This document shows positions 24,843-35,106 of a stretch of DNA of 64,000 bases, piece by piece; position 1 is the stretch's first letter, and each line of letters starts with the position of its first letter. A program made the translations under genes and the position numbers. The notes under the pieces are model-generated. The model ran no database searches. It saw only the letters and a list, made by a program, of their open reading frames with translations, and was not told the DNA's origin. Location of the stretch: positions 248,001 through 312,000 of the forward strand of contig JALCLH010000004.1 of the NCBI GenBank assembly GCA_022647765.1. The letters are read 5' to 3'. The stretch is from Acidipropionibacterium sp. (lineage in GTDB: Bacteria; Actinomycetota; Actinomycetes; Propionibacteriales; Propionibacteriaceae).

Positions 24843-25748
24843 TCAGATCTCCGGCTGCTCCCAGAAACTGCTACCTGCGTTCCAGGTGCACCTTTCGGCG
24901 CGCTCGTCGAGAACCGGGTCGGCTAAGGCGATGCAGGCGTCCAACAGCTCTGCGAAGCGTTCGGGGGTAGCGGCCTCAAGCCGCTGCCGCCGTCGCCAGG
25001 CAGCCCATCGTGGCTGTGCCAGGTCCGGCATGTGCTGCAGCAGAGGAGCGAGCTGGCGGAGGTGGACGTCCCTGTACTGGGCGACCGTCTCGATTGCGCC
25101 GCGCAGATCCGCATAGCGAATGGTACGGGTCGTGGCGAGCATCGCGATGTCGACGAAGTCGCGCCAGCGAGTGTTCTGGTCGCCCCGGTCGATGGCGGTG
25201 ACAATCTTCTCTGCGAGCACCATATGGTCTGGATACCCAGACAGTTCAAGCGTTCCACCCAGAAGCAGCGGTAGTTTGGCCATTGTGGGGGCCGGCCAGA
25301 TCGGGTCGCCGAAGTTGACGTCGACATGAATCGCGATTCTCGCGGTTGCGAGGCGGGCCGTGAGCTTCACCCGGACACCCACGTAGTCGGCATCGTCGCG
25401 TATATGTTCACCAGAGACAGACAGCGGATCGAATGTCAGACCATCATCACAATGTTCGATGACGATGGTGCGCACTCGATCCACGACAGCAGGGATGTCG
25501 TTGGTCATGCCCGCCGCCGCCAAGTCGATATCGCGAGTGGGACGCCGGGCTGCAAATGCCGCCATCAGCACGCCGCCCTTGAGGACGAAGTCCCCGGCAT
25601 GTTCCGAGGCGGCGAGCCGGGCGAGAAAGCCCTCCAGCACATAGAGGACAAAGAACTCCGCCGGGTCCCTTCCCTGACGCTGAGCCAGGTTGCGCAGGTC
25701 GTTGTACGCCCGGCCCGCCGCCGTACCTCGTGGTGGTGTCGGACTCAT
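24843..25748 (-). CDS. abiEii: AbiEii-type nucleotidyltransferase toxin
   Basis: Nucleotidyltransferase of 301 aa of the AbiEii/AbiGii family, the toxin of type IV toxin-antitoxin and phage abortive-infection modules. The catalytic pattern is visible in FVLKGGVLMAAFAARRPTRDIDL: a KGG turn followed by the D-x-D metal-binding pair. Related toxins (MenA, for example) transfer nucleotides to tRNA ends. A later conserved segment, MVLAEKIVTAIDRGDQNTRWRDFVDIA, contains the family's Lys and Asp positions. The start overlaps the antitoxin stop (ATGA). Length is normal and the frame intact. Confidence 0.92.
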   Translation of the reverse strand: MSPTPPRGTAAGRAYNDLRNLAQRQGRDPAEFFVLYVLEGFLARLAASEHAGDFVLKGGVLMAAFAARRPTRDIDLAAAGMTNDIPAVVDRVRTIVIEHCDDGLTFDPLSVSGEHIRDDADYVGVRVKLTARLATARIAIHVDVNFGDPIWPAPTMAKLPLLLGGTLELSGYPDHMVLAEKIVTAIDRGDQNTRWRDFVDIAMLATTRTIRYADLRGAIETVAQYRDVHLRQLAPLLQHMPDLAQPRWAAWRRRQRLEAATPERFAELLDACIALADPVLDERAERCTWNAGSSFWEQPEI

Positions 25749-26323
25749 AGCAGTACCTCCAGGGCCTGTCGTAGTCGAGGTTCAGCCTTCGGGAACAGGT
25801 TCGCGAGTTGCAGAAGCACTGACGGTGAGCTGCCACGACGACGTAGCCAGCGGCGCAGCGCCTCATACGCCAAGTCGCTGCCTTCGAGGTGCATGAGCCG
25901 AAAGCAGTCGACGATGGTTCGTTCGGCGGAATAGACCGCGATATCGGTATCTGGGACGAGGGTGAGCTTCTCACGGCCCTCGAAGAACGTCTTCCGGTCG
26001 AAACTGTGCCACGCCACGTTCGCGAACCCAGCGGGATGGCGGAGATCGCGAGGCAGTGCCACGTCGGTTCCGAATGGGATCTCATCGGTGAGTTCGTGGT
26101 ATGCCAAGGCGCTGATCAGACACATCGTCGCCTCTGACCGGGCGGCTGTGGCAGCTGCCAATGCCGCGAACTGCGGGTCGATCGCGTCCGCCCGCAGGTA
26201 GACGCCTCGGCCGACCCTCTCGATCCGACCTGAAGCAAGCAGCTCGTACACCTGATCCTTGCGCAGGCCCGAGGCCCGCGCATCCGCAAGGGTAAACGCG
26301 GGAGCCAGATCGGCCGCCTCCAT
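25745..26323 (-). CDS. abiEi: AbiEi-type antitoxin/transcriptional regulator
   Basis: Antitoxin of 192 aa with an N-terminal winged helix (LADARASGLRKDQVYELLASGRIERVGRGVYL) and the C-terminal AbiEi domain (TDIAVYSAERTIVDCFRLM). AbiEi proteins repress their own promoter and neutralise AbiEii without forming a stable inhibitory complex. The start at 26323 was chosen for its strong TAGGAGGGG ribosome-binding site; a longer frame upstream lacks one. It is the first gene of the pair and overlaps the toxin by 4 bp. Two direct repeats just upstream are the likely operator. Confidence 0.92.
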   Translation of the reverse strand: MEAADLAPAFTLADARASGLRKDQVYELLASGRIERVGRGVYLRADAIDPQFAALAAATAARSEATMCLISALAYHELTDEIPFGTDVALPRDLRHPAGFANVAWHSFDRKTFFEGREKLTLVPDTDIAVYSAERTIVDCFRLMHLEGSDLAYEALRRWLRRRGSSPSVLLQLANLFPKAEPRLRQALEVLL

Positions 26324-26343
26324 ATCCCCTCCTAACTGTCTAC

Positions 26344-26371
26344 ACATATAGGGTACCTGATGACATATAGG
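26344..26371. promoter_or_regulatory. Direct repeats upstream of abiEi, probable operator
   Basis: ACATATAGG occurs at 26344-26352 and 26363-26371, a 19-bp period, in an AT-rich patch just upstream of the ribosome-binding site. The spacing of nearly two helical turns suits cooperative AbiEi binding over the -10 region. Confidence 0.6.
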
Positions 26372-26449
26372 AAGGGGAATTCTCTTCGCGGTTCTCAAAG
26401 AGGGAGCGGCGCAGCCAACGCCGTGCCTGCGATCACCGGCCAGACACAG

Positions 26450-28953
26450 TCACAGTCGCGGATCGACCGGTTCGGACTCCAGGGCCAGGACGCCGAAGAC
26501 GGCTTCGTGGATGCGCCACAGCGGATCCCCGGCCACCAGGCGGTCGACCGCCTCCAGCCCCAGCGCGTACTCCCTCATCGCCAGGGAGCGCTTCCGGCCA
26601 GTGTTCCGGTCGCGCAGCCGGTCCAGGTTCTCGGGTTCGGTGTAGTCGGGTCCGTAGATGATCCGCAGATACTCGCGTCCCCGGACCTTCAGGCCCGGCT
26701 GGGGACGGCGCCCCCTTCCGGCCGACACCAGATTGCCGAACGGCTTGACCACCATGCCCTCTCCCCCGGCCCCGGTCAGCTCCTCCCACCAGGAGACGCC
26801 GGCCGCACGGGAGCCCTCGTCCGCCGTGTCGACGATCAGCCTGCGGGTGCTGCGGAACAGGACCGGATCGGCATCGACGAGCCGATCGGCCAGGCCGAGG
26901 TGCCAGCCGTGGTCGCGGTCGGCGAATGCGGCCCCCTGGGCGGCCAGCACCTGGAACACCGCGAGCTGGACGCCGTCCAGCCCCTCGGTCGGCCACGCGT
27001 AGCGCCGCCAGGCATCGTCATATCCCCGGGCGTTCTCCAGACGCGCCCGTGTCCGCTCCAGCAGCGATCCGACGTCGGCGCCACGGCTCCGAGCCGCGGT
27101 GAGCGCCTCGACCGCCGACGGCAGGGCCATCAGCGCCGCAGCCCCGACCGGCGCGTAGTGCTCGCGCAGCAGCGGTCCGGCCTTGGCCGACCAGGGCAGC
27201 AGCTCGGCGTCCAGCAGCAGCCAGTCGGAGCCGAGCTCGGCGTCGATACCGGCCCGCCTCACCGCGGCCCGCACCCGGTCGAGCAGGGCGGCGGTCAGCT
27301 CGGCGCCGAAGAAGGAGCGGCCGGTGCGGGTGTAGACCGAGCCCCCATCGGGCCTCAGATAGATCACCGCGCGCGATCCCATGTGCTTCTCCTCGCACAC
27401 CACCTGGCGCACCCCCCAGTCGGCGAACGCGGTGAAGGCCTCGTCGGGGTGCTCCAGATATCCGTCGCGGTGGGAGACGGCGGCCGGCGACATGGTGGGC
27501 GGCAGGTACGGCACCAACCGCGGATGGAGGGCGAAGCGGCTCATCACCTCCAGAGCGCCGGCGGAGTTCTCGGCGGAGACGCTCACCCGTCCCATCACGG
27601 AGGTCTCGATCGACCGCCGCCCGACGACGTCCTCCAGACGCAGTTCCTCCTCCCCGCGTCCGGCCGGCGCCCCGGTCAGCGGCTTCACCGGTTCGCAGTG
27701 GACGGCGTCGGCGTCCACCTGGACGGTCTCGCGCTCCGGGTAGCGCAGCGCCGACAGCCGTCCCCCGAAGACGCAGCCCGGTGTCGAGGCACAGCGTGTT
27801 GTTGATCCACTCCAGGGTCGGGGTCGGCGTGTGGCCGTAGACCACCAGGGCCCGGCCGCGGTACTCCTCGGCCCATGGCAGGCGCACCGGAAGGCCGTAC
27901 TCGTCGGTCTCACCGGTGGTGTCCCCGTAGAGGGCGAAGGAGCGGACCCGAGCGGAGGCCCGTCCCTGATAGGCCTCCTTGAGGCCCGCGTGGGCGACCA
28001 CCAGCCGCCCGTCGTCGAGGACCAGGTGCGAGACGAGCCCGCGGCACCACTCGCGCACCCGGGTTCGGAACTCCGGCGGTTCGGCGGCGAGCTCGGCCAG
28101 GGTGGTCTCCAGGCCGTGGCCGATCTGGACCTTGCGGCCATCGAGGGCGCGGACGAGTTTGGCCTCGTGGTTGCCGGGAACCGCCAGCGCGTGACCGGCG
28201 TCGGTCATCCCCATCGCCAGTCGGAGGACTCCGGCCGAGGAGGGGCCGCGGTCGACGAGGTCGCCGAGCAGGACGGCGCGCCGGCCGTCCGGGTGCGTGG
28301 CGTCGACGGGGCGTCCGTGCTCATCGCGGACGACGGCGTAGCCGAGCCGATCGAGCAGGGTCAGCAGCTCGTTGAGGCAACCGTGGACGTCACCGATGAT
28401 GTCGAAGGGCCCGTGCTGGTCGCTGTGGTCGGTGAGCAGCCGGTCGCGGACGACGGTCGCGGCGTCGACCTCCTCCGGGCTCGACAGCACGTGGACGGCG
28501 CGGAAAGCCCTCCCGCCCCAGACCGCGGATCGACTTGCGCAGCTGGCCGGCCTGCCGGCGGACCGGACCGGGCCCGAAGGACCTGTCGGGACGGCTCGCG
28601 TTGCGCCTCACGGCGATCTCGGTGGGGACGTCCAGGACGATCGCGACCGGCAGGACGTCGTGCTCCCGGGCGAGCTTGACCAGTCCGGCGCGCGACTCCT
28701 TCGACACGCTGGTCGCGTCGACGACGGTGAGGAGGCCGCGGTCCAGCCGCTTGCCGACGATGTGATGGAGGACGTCGAAGGCGTCGGCGGAGGCCGACTG
28801 GTCGTTCTCATTCCCGCTGACCAGGGCCCGGCAGAAGTCGGAGCTCACCACCTCGAAGGGGCCGAAGGCGCGCTCGGCGAAGGTGGACTTCCCCGAGCCG
28901 GAGACGCCGACCAGGACGACCAGGCTCAGGGCCGGGATGTGGAGCTCGCTCAT
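26450..28953 (-). CDS. pnkp: Bacterial Pnkp: RNA 5'-kinase / phosphatase / ligase-like repair protein, two frameshifts
   Basis: End-healing and sealing component of the Pnkp/Hen1 RNA-repair system, about 833 aa after correction. The N-terminal kinase has the P-loop GVSGSGKST. The central metallophosphoesterase has GDVHGC, GDLVDRG and GNHE. The C-terminal adenylyltransferase/ligase-like domain has EEKHMGSRAVIYL around the nucleotidyl Lys and ends ALESEPVDPRL. Kinase and phosphatase frames switch at the AAA run 28504-28506 (one extra base; correction gives GFRAVHVL). Phosphatase and ligase frames switch at the CCC run 27777-27779 (correction gives DTGCVFGGRL). The ATG overlaps the hen1 stop. 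Known role: repair of RNAs cut by ribotoxins. Confidence 0.9.
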
Positions 28954-30365
28954 CGGCTGTCCTCTCGGGTGAACAGACCCAGCTGGGTCGGCGGGCCGGC
29001 CTCGGCGTCGACATCCCCGACCGGACGGAACTCCACCCGATAGCCGTGCCGTCCGGCGACCGCGCGAGCCCAGTCCTGGAACTGCGCTCGGGTCCATTCA
29101 AAGCGGTGGTCGGGGTGGCGCAGTTGCCCCTCGGGGAGACCGTAGAGCCGGTTGTGGTCGCGATTCGGCGTCGTCATCACGACGTGTGCCGGACGCGCCG
29201 CGCCGAAGATGTTCTCCTCCAGGGAGGGGATCCGGTCCGGGTCGAGGTGCTCGATCACCTCGATCAGCAGGATCGCGTCGAACCCGGCCAGCAACTTGTC
29301 CCGATAGGTGACCGACGACTGCCGCAGGGTCAGTTTCGCCCGCTGGTGGTCCGGGAGCCGATCCAGGTGCAGACGCCGCTCCGCCCTCTCCAGAGCGCGC
29401 GGGGAGACGTCGACCCCGACCAGCTCGGTGATCGTCGGGTCGGCGATGAGAGCGCTGAGATAGAAGCCCTCCCCGCAGCCGAGGTCGACCACCCGGTGAG
29501 CGCCGATCTCGCCGACGACGTCCATCACGGTGTCGCGTCTCAGGATCTTCAGCGGCGCGGGGAATGTCCTCCTCGACGTCTTCGAGATCGTCGGGGACCG
29601 TGCCGTCGAGCGCCTGGAGCCGGGCGGTGGCGTCCTCGACGTAGTCGCGGCGGGAGACGAGATACCGCCTGACGATGAGGTCGCGCTGCGGATGGGAGGC
29701 CAGCCACCCCTCGCCCCGCCGCACGAGCTTGTCCACCTCGTCCGAGCTGACCCAGTAGTGCTTCGCGTTGTCCAGGACGGGCAGCAGGACGTACAGGTGC
29801 GCCAGCGCGTCGGCCAGTCGCAGGGTGCCGGTGAGGCTGAGGTCCACATAGGGGGCGGGAGCCCCAGCTCCCGTCGGGAAGGAGGGGGCGCTCAGGTGAT
29901 CGACGCCGACCAGCCGAGCGGCTCGAACAGCGCCCGCACGAGCTCGGGGCCCGGCCAGCCGGTCCCGGCCGGAGCCGGGGCGCACCGGGCACCGGCGGGC
30001 AGCCGGATCTCCAGGGGCAGCGCGGTCGCGGCCAGCTCGGGATGGGAGTCGCAGCGACCGTTGAGGGCGGTGCTGAAGACCCGTCCGAGGGCCACCGCCA
30101 GCATCGAGGACGCCGCATAGGGGCGGTCTGTGACGTAGTCGGTCAACGACCGGCCGTGCTGGGAGCGCAGCCGACGCTTCACCATCCCGATCGGGTCCAC
30201 CTCGAGCAGCAGCGCCGCCGTCGCCCTCTCGGGCCTCGACTCCGGGTAGAAGACCGTCGCCCTGCCCACCGGCAGCTCGAAGGTCTGGACACGGTCGGGG
30301 TGCTTGTACAGCAGGAAGCCCAGGGCTGGGGCGTCGGGCCCGGTCAATGTCACTGTCAGCAGCAC
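28950..30365 (-). CDS. hen1: Hen1 3'-terminal RNA ribose 2'-O-methyltransferase, two frameshifts
   Basis: Methyltransferase of about 470 aa that 2'-O-methylates the 3' end at an RNA break before Pnkp ligates it, protecting the repaired site from renewed cleavage. The N-terminal Hen1 domain starts MLLTVTLTG and contains LGFLLYKHPDRVQTFEL. The C-terminal methyltransferase domain has the SAM motif VVDLGCGEGFYLSAL and the metal-ligand region EVIEHLDPDR with a later HH-like HPDHRFEW. One base is missing near 29911-29921 (LGWS joins GVDHL). One is extra in the GGGG run 29559-29562 (IPAPLKIL). The GTG start at 30365 has GGAG upstream. The gene overlaps pnkp by 4 bp. Confidence 0.9.
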
Positions 30366-30466
30366 TCCGTCATTGTGTCAGTCGAAGTTGTGCAGGACGG
30401 CCTGAATAGGCCCTATTGATAACGTGGCGGAAGAGTCACCGCAGATCACGACCTGAGGGGGAGGAC

Positions 30467-31870
30467 ATGTCCGAGACCGTCCAGGAGAAGGCGAGCTTCA
30501 TCGTTGTCGCCAACCGACTGCCAGTGGATCGGGTGATCAGCGAGGACGGGGAGGAGTCCTGGCGGACCTCGCCGGGAGGCCTGGTCACCGCGCTGGAACC
30601 GGTGATGCAGAATCGCGGAGGGGCGTGGATCGGCTGGCACGGAGCCGCCGATGAGAAGGTCGAGCCGTTCCACCACGACGGCTACGACATCATTCCGGTA
30701 CCGCTGTCGAGCCTGGACGTGGAGCGCTTCTACGAAGGGTTCTCCAACGGCACGCTGTGGCCGCTGTTCCACGACTGCATCGCTGAGCCGGTCTTCCACC
30801 GCGAGTGGTGGGACTCCTTCCGCGAGGTCAACCGGCGGTTCGCCCAGGCCGCCGCCGACCATGCCGAGCAGGGGGCCACGGTGTGGGTGCAGGACTACCA
30901 GCTGCACCTGGTTCCCAAGATGCTGCGCGAGATGCGTCCTGACCTGCGGATCGGCTTCTTCCTGCACATTCCCTTCCCGCCTCCGGAGCTGTTCGCCCGG
31001 CTGCCCTGGCGCACCGAGCTCGTCGAGGGCGTGCTCGGCTCGGATCTCATCGGCTTCCAGTTCCCCGGCTGCGTGTCGAACTTCATCCGGATGGCCAAGC
31101 GACTGCCCGGCGTGGAGGGCGCCCGCGGCCGGGTTCACCTGCCCGACGGCCGGATGGTCGCCATCAAGTCCTTCCCGATCTCCATCGACGCGGTCGGGAT
31201 GCGGAACCTGGCGACCTCCCCGCAGGTGCTCGCCGAGGCGGAGAATCTGCGCCACGAGCTGGGCGATCCCTCGACCATCCTGTTCGGGGTGGACCGGCTG
31301 GACTACAGCAAGGGCCTGGCGAGCCGGGTGCGGGCCATCGGCGAGCTCTTCGAGAGCCGCGAGCTCGACCCCGAGCACGTCGTCTTCCTCCAACTGGCGA
31401 CGCCGTCGCGGGAGCGGGTGGCGGAGTACCGGGCGCTGCGCGACGAGATCGACCTGCTGGTCGGCAGGATCAACTCCAAGAGCACCTCGCTCGCCCGCAG
31501 CCCGATCGCCTACCGCTACACCTCGGTGCCCCGCCAGACCCTGGCCGCGATGTACCAGATCGCCGACCTGATGGTGGTCACCCCGCTGCGCGACGGGATG
31601 AACCTGGTGGCCAAGGAGTATGTGGCCTGTCGCTCCCGCAACGACTCCGCACTGGTGCTCTCCGAGTTCGCCGGAGCCGCGCTGGAGCTCAAGCAGGCAT
31701 ACATGGTCAACCCGTATGACATCGACGGCATGAAGGCCACGATCATGCAGGCCCTGCGCGAGTCGCCGCGGGTCAAGGCCCGCAAGATGCGGGCGATGCG
31801 CAAGCAGGTCTTCGACCATGACATCGACCTGTGGGCCGGGACCTTCCTCTCTGAGCTCGAGGGTGACTGA
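30467..31870 (+). CDS. otsA: Trehalose-6-phosphate synthase
   Basis: Glycosyltransferase family 20 enzyme of 467 aa that forms trehalose 6-phosphate from a nucleotide-glucose donor and glucose 6-phosphate. Conserved segments are [10 protein letters not shown] at the N-terminus, [53 protein letters not shown] and [10 protein letters not shown] near the C-terminus. The start at 30467 follows GGGGGAGGA; an upstream in-frame reading lacks support. No trehalose-phosphatase (otsB) is adjacent. It is divergent from the hen1-pnkp operon. Trehalose is a major compatible solute in propionibacteria. Confidence 0.96.
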   Translation: MSETVQEKASFIVVANRLPVDRVISEDGEESWRTSPGGLVTALEPVMQNRGGAWIGWHGAADEKVEPFHHDGYDIIPVPLSSLDVERFYEGFSNGTLWPLFHDCIAEPVFHREWWDSFREVNRRFAQAAADHAEQGATVWVQDYQLHLVPKMLREMRPDLRIGFFLHIPFPPPELFARLPWRTELVEGVLGSDLIGFQFPGCVSNFIRMAKRLPGVEGARGRVHLPDGRMVAIKSFPISIDAVGMRNLATSPQVLAEAENLRHELGDPSTILFGVDRLDYSKGLASRVRAIGELFESRELDPEHVVFLQLATPSRERVAEYRALRDEIDLLVGRINSKSTSLARSPIAYRYTSVPRQTLAAMYQIADLMVVTPLRDGMNLVAKEYVACRSRNDSALVLSEFAGAALELKQAYMVNPYDIDGMKATIMQALRESPRVKARKMRAMRKQVFDHDIDLWAGTFLSELEGD

Positions 31871-31906
31871 CGCCGCGGCTTGAGGGCGACTGACGTCGGG
31901 GAGCCC

Positions 31907-33574
31907 TCACAGCATCGCGGAGCGCCCGACCGGGCGGTCCTCGATCCTGGTGCCCTCGTCCGAACGGCTCAGCGACCACGCCCGGTCGACCCCCAGCCGC
32001 TCGGACAGCGAGGCGTCGTGGCTGACGATCATCAGCGCGCCCTGATAGTCCGCCAGCGCCTCGACCAGATGGTCGGTCGAGGACATGTCGAGGTTGTTGG
32101 TGGGCTCGTCGAGGACCAGCAGCTGCGGGGCGGGTTCGGCGAACAGCATCCGGGCCAGCGCCACCCGGAACCGCTCCCCTCCCGACAGCGCGCCGATCGG
32201 CCGATCGACCATCGACGCCCCCACCAGGACGGTGGCGAGCACGGCGCGGGCCTGGTTCACCGTGCTGGCCGGGCAGGCGTCGCGGACCGCATCCAACGGC
32301 GTCGCGAAGGCGTTCAGATCGTCGCGCTGACTGATGACGCCGACCGGAACCCGGGGAGCCCACAGGCTCGTTACAGGTTCGGCGAACAGGGCGGCCGCAC
32401 GGTCGGTCAGCTGCGGATCGGCTGCTCCCAGCGCGATCCTGATCAGCGTCGACTTGCCGACGCCGTTGGGTCCCTCGATCCTGATCCGCTCCGGACCGTC
32501 CAGGCGCAGGGTGCGCTCGGCCACGCTCAGGGCGAGCACCTGCCGGTCCGGCGCCAGCCTGGTCGCCGGCAGGCCGATGCGGATCCGGTCGGGACGGCGG
32601 GCCGCGGCGTCGGCGAGATCGCGGGCGGCGGCCGCCTCGGCGGCCTGCTCACCGCGGGCCCGGCCGGTGGCGGCGGCGTTCTTCTCGGCCCGGTTGGCGA
32701 AGAAGTGCTCGGCCCCCTTGCCCATCCCGGAGGTGGCGGCGTCTCGTCTGCCGGCCCGGTCGCGCTGGGCCCGGTGCTGCTGGTCGGCGGCAGCCTGACG
32801 CTTGATCCTGCGCACCTCGGCGTCGGCCTCGCGCAGCTTCTGGTCGGCGGTCTGCTGCTCGGCGCGACGGACCTCCTGATAGCCCGACAGGGTGCCGGTG
32901 AAGTTCCGGACGCCGCCGGGAACGGTCGGGTCGAGCTCGATGATGGTGTCCACATGCTCCAGCAGCTCGCGATCGTGGGAGACCACCAGCACCGAACCCG
33001 GCCACTGATCCAGCTGATCGTGAAGCCGGGCGCGCGAGTCGGCGTCCAGATTGTTGGTCGGCTCGTCGAGCAGGGTGACGCCGGCGCCGGCGAGTCTCAC
33101 CCCGGCGAGTCCGGCCAGCGTCGCCTCCCCGCCGGACAGGCCGGCGACCGGACGGTCCAGAATCGACTCGTCGCCGGGTAGTCCGATGGCCGCCAGCTGG
33201 GCGACGGCCCGCGGTTCGATGTCCCAGTCATCTCCGATGGTCTGGTAGTCGTAGGGGTCGACCGAACCCGCCTCGATCGCTCGCAGCGCGCGGCGTATCG
33301 CGCTGATGCCCAGCAGGTCGGAGACGGTGCTGCCCGGGCGGGTGGCGACGTCCTGGGGCAGGAGCGCGATGTCGCCGGTCACCCGCACCATCCCCGACGA
33401 CGGCGTGAGTTCGCCGGCGACCAGGCGCAGCAGGGTGGTCTTGCCGGTGCCGTTGTCACCGATGAGTCCGGTCCGCCCGACGGGGACGGTGCAGCTGAGA
33501 TCGGTGAGGACGGGGGTTCCGTCCGCCCAGCTGAAGGAGATGTGGTCGACGACGACCGATGGATGTGAAGGCAT
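31907..33574 (-). CDS. ABC-F family ATPase (ribosome-associated, possible antibiotic resistance)
   Basis: Duplicated ABC ATPase without membrane domains, 555 aa. The first domain has Walker [10 protein letters not shown], signature GLSGGEA and Walker [13 protein letters not shown]. The second has Walker [10 protein letters not shown], signature [10 protein letters not shown] and Walker [14 protein letters not shown] charged, helical linker rich in Arg, Ala and Gln separates them (about residues 235-320). ABC-F proteins act at the ribosomal E site, either in translation control or in ribosome protection against antibiotics. The subgroup cannot be fixed by eye. The ATG has only a weak GGA upstream, and a short leader frame precedes it. 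Confidence 0.9.
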   Translation of the reverse strand: MPSHPSVVVDHISFSWADGTPVLTDLSCTVPVGRTGLIGDNGTGKTTLLRLVAGELTPSSGMVRVTGDIALLPQDVATRPGSTVSDLLGISAIRRALRAIEAGSVDPYDYQTIGDDWDIEPRAVAQLAAIGLPGDESILDRPVAGLSGGEATLAGLAGVRLAGAGVTLLDEPTNNLDADSRARLHDQLDQWPGSVLVVSHDRELLEHVDTIIELDPTVPGGVRNFTGTLSGYQEVRRAEQQTADQKLREADAEVRRIKRQAAADQQHRAQRDRAGRRDAATSGMGKGAEHFFANRAEKNAAATGRARGEQAAEAAAARDLADAAARRPDRIRIGLPATRLAPDRQVLALSVAERTLRLDGPERIRIEGPNGVGKSTLIRIALGAADPQLTDRAAALFAEPVTSLWAPRVPVGVISQRDDLNAFATPLDAVRDACPASTVNQARAVLATVLVGASMVDRPIGALSGGERFRVALARMLFAEPAPQLLVLDEPTNNLDMSSTDHLVEALADYQGALMIVSHDASLSERLGVDRAWSLSRSDEGTRIEDRPVGRSAML

Positions 33575-33638
33575 GAGGAATCCTGAGAGCTCGCGGTGTG
33601 CGGGGGCTGTGTGGCAGCCGCGAAGCGGGTGCCGGTCC

Positions 33639-33650
33639 TCAGAGCTTCAA
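33639..33650 (-). promoter_or_regulatory. Possible three-codon leader ORF upstream of the ABC-F gene
   Basis: A perfect AGGAGG, five bases before TTG, opens a tiny frame TTG-AAG-CTC-TGA (Met-Lys-Leu), 64 nt upstream of the ABC-F start, which itself has a weak ribosome-binding site. Antibiotic-inducible ABC-F genes are often controlled by such leaders. The evidence here is only the strong Shine-Dalgarno and the position. Confidence 0.3.
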
Positions 33651-33820
33651 CTGATCCTCCTGTGTCGGGGCGTCGACCACTGTACCTGCCGTTCAATGTC
33701 GCACTCCAATCGTCGTTCCGGCCGTCGTCCTGTCCGTCGTTGCGGTGCTCTCCGTCGTTGCAGCGGACGGGTAGGGTCGCTGTACCCGAGGAGATCGACG
33801 TCGACCCACGAGGAGCACCG

Positions 33821-34117
33821 ATGAGCACCGATTCGCAGGTTCGTATCGTTCACCGTCCCGACCGCCACCGGTGGGAGGCGGTGCTGGATGACGACGTCGT
33901 CGGATACGCCGAATATGAGTTGTCCGACGGTTTGGCGACTTTCACTCACACCGTGGTGGAACCGGCCTACGAGGGCCGTGGAATCGCCTCCCAGCTGGCC
34001 CGGACGGCGCTGGACGAGGTCCGCCAGGAGGGTTCCCGGAAGGTCCGGCCGGTCTGCAGTTATATCGCCGGATGGATCGACCACCATCCGGACTATGCGG
34101 ATCTGCTTGAGTCGTAG
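33821..34117 (+). CDS. Small GNAT-like N-acetyltransferase (YjdJ type)
   Basis: Protein of 98 aa matching the short single-domain GNAT group. The core runs from EAVLDDDVVGYAEYEL through the acetyl-CoA-binding loop VEPAYEGRGIASQLARTALDE to the C-terminal CSYIAGWIDHHPDYADLL. These proteins are thought to bind acetyl-CoA, and their substrates are unknown. The ATG has ACGAGGAG upstream; the upstream open frame is ignored because it overlaps the divergent promoter. Distinct from large GNAT enzymes by its length of about 100 residues. Confidence 0.85.
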   Translation: MSTDSQVRIVHRPDRHRWEAVLDDDVVGYAEYELSDGLATFTHTVVEPAYEGRGIASQLARTALDEVRQEGSRKVRPVCSYIAGWIDHHPDYADLLES

Positions 34118-34234
34118 AACTGCCCCAGGGGATCCCCATTTTGGGGCTGTGACGGGTGTGGACAACTTTTTTGTTGTCCACAGATCTGTGCTCGTCCCTC
34201 GACGCCGCCCGCTCGGGCGGGTCACCCTTCCCGC

Positions 34235-35074
34235 ATGGATTACAGAGCATTCATCAATCGGGGCAACATGCAGCGACTCTCCCCGCAGCAGGAGGGCGAG
34301 CTCTTCACCAGGATGGAGGCCGGCCTGGTGGCCCGCGCCGTGCTGGAGGGGCGTCACCATTCAGTTTCGGAGGCCAGCCGGGAAGAGCTCGAGTTGCTCG
34401 CGGAGCAGGGCGAGCGGGCGAGGGAACGGCTGTGGCAGTCCAGCCTGCCGCTGGCGCTCAAGATCTCCGGCGACATGGGACGGTCGTGGACCGGTGCCTC
34501 GGACGATCTCCTCCAGGCCGCCTGCGTCGGGCTCGCCGAGGCGCTGCTGCGCTACGACCTGCGACGAGGGCTGAAGTTCTCCACCTTCGCGTGGTCGTCC
34601 ATCCGGCGTCGCGTCAGCGAGGAGGTGATGCGCCAGGGTTCAGCGCGGCCGGTGTGGCGCCGGCGCACGGAACGGGCCGTGGAGCGCAAGGAGCTGCTCC
34701 TCACCATCGAGCTGGGCCGGCAGGTCGAGGACGCCGACATCGCCTCGGCCCTCGACGTCGACGTGTCCTGGGTCAGGGAGCGCCGCGGTTGCAGCTCTGA
34801 TCTGCCGGTCGGCGAGCTGTGGCTGTTGGAGGGGCTGATGTCCGGCGCCGGCGAGTCGGAACCGGACGTCGACTGGCTGGCCGAGGCGCGCGAGCACCTG
34901 CCGCGCCTCCAGCGGCTCATCATCGACTCCCACTTCGGCTTCGACGGGCAGATGACGCCGCGCCACGAGCTGGCCGCGGAACTGGGGCTCAGCGAGCGGG
35001 CGGTGCGCCGGATGGAGCGGAGCGCGCTGGACTCGTTGCGCACCTGGGCACAGGTGCACCGGGATGTGGCCTGA
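34235..35074 (+). CDS. Sigma-70-like protein, divergent
   Basis: Protein of 279 aa with sigma region 2 around SGDMGRSWTGASDDLLQAACVG and LRRGLKFSTFAWSSIRRRVSEEV (core-binding and -10-binding helices). A C-terminal region 4-like helix-turn-helix follows: LAAELGLSERAVRRMERSALDSLR. The -10 helix retains the aromatic FSTFAW pattern, but the rest departs from the housekeeping sigma. The conserved middle region is short. It could be an alternative sigma or a phage-type sigma-like regulator. No anti-sigma gene is adjacent. It lies just upstream of a putative nuclease. Confidence 0.75.
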   Translation: MDYRAFINRGNMQRLSPQQEGELFTRMEAGLVARAVLEGRHHSVSEASREELELLAEQGERARERLWQSSLPLALKISGDMGRSWTGASDDLLQAACVGLAEALLRYDLRRGLKFSTFAWSSIRRRVSEEVMRQGSARPVWRRRTERAVERKELLLTIELGRQVEDADIASALDVDVSWVRERRGCSSDLPVGELWLLEGLMSGAGESEPDVDWLAEAREHLPRLQRLIIDSHFGFDGQMTPRHELAAELGLSERAVRRMERSALDSLRTWAQVHRDVA

Positions 35075-35106
35075 AGATTGCCTCCGGGGTGCGAGCGGAG
35101 TGAGTC

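Noticed and set aside
26360-27805. Long plus-strand open frame opposite pnkp
   Set aside because: No recognisable domain; the opposite strand carries the conserved phosphatase and ligase motifs.
30446-31819. Long minus-strand open frame opposite otsA
   Set aside because: Shadow of a highly conserved glycosyltransferase; composition biased and without motifs.
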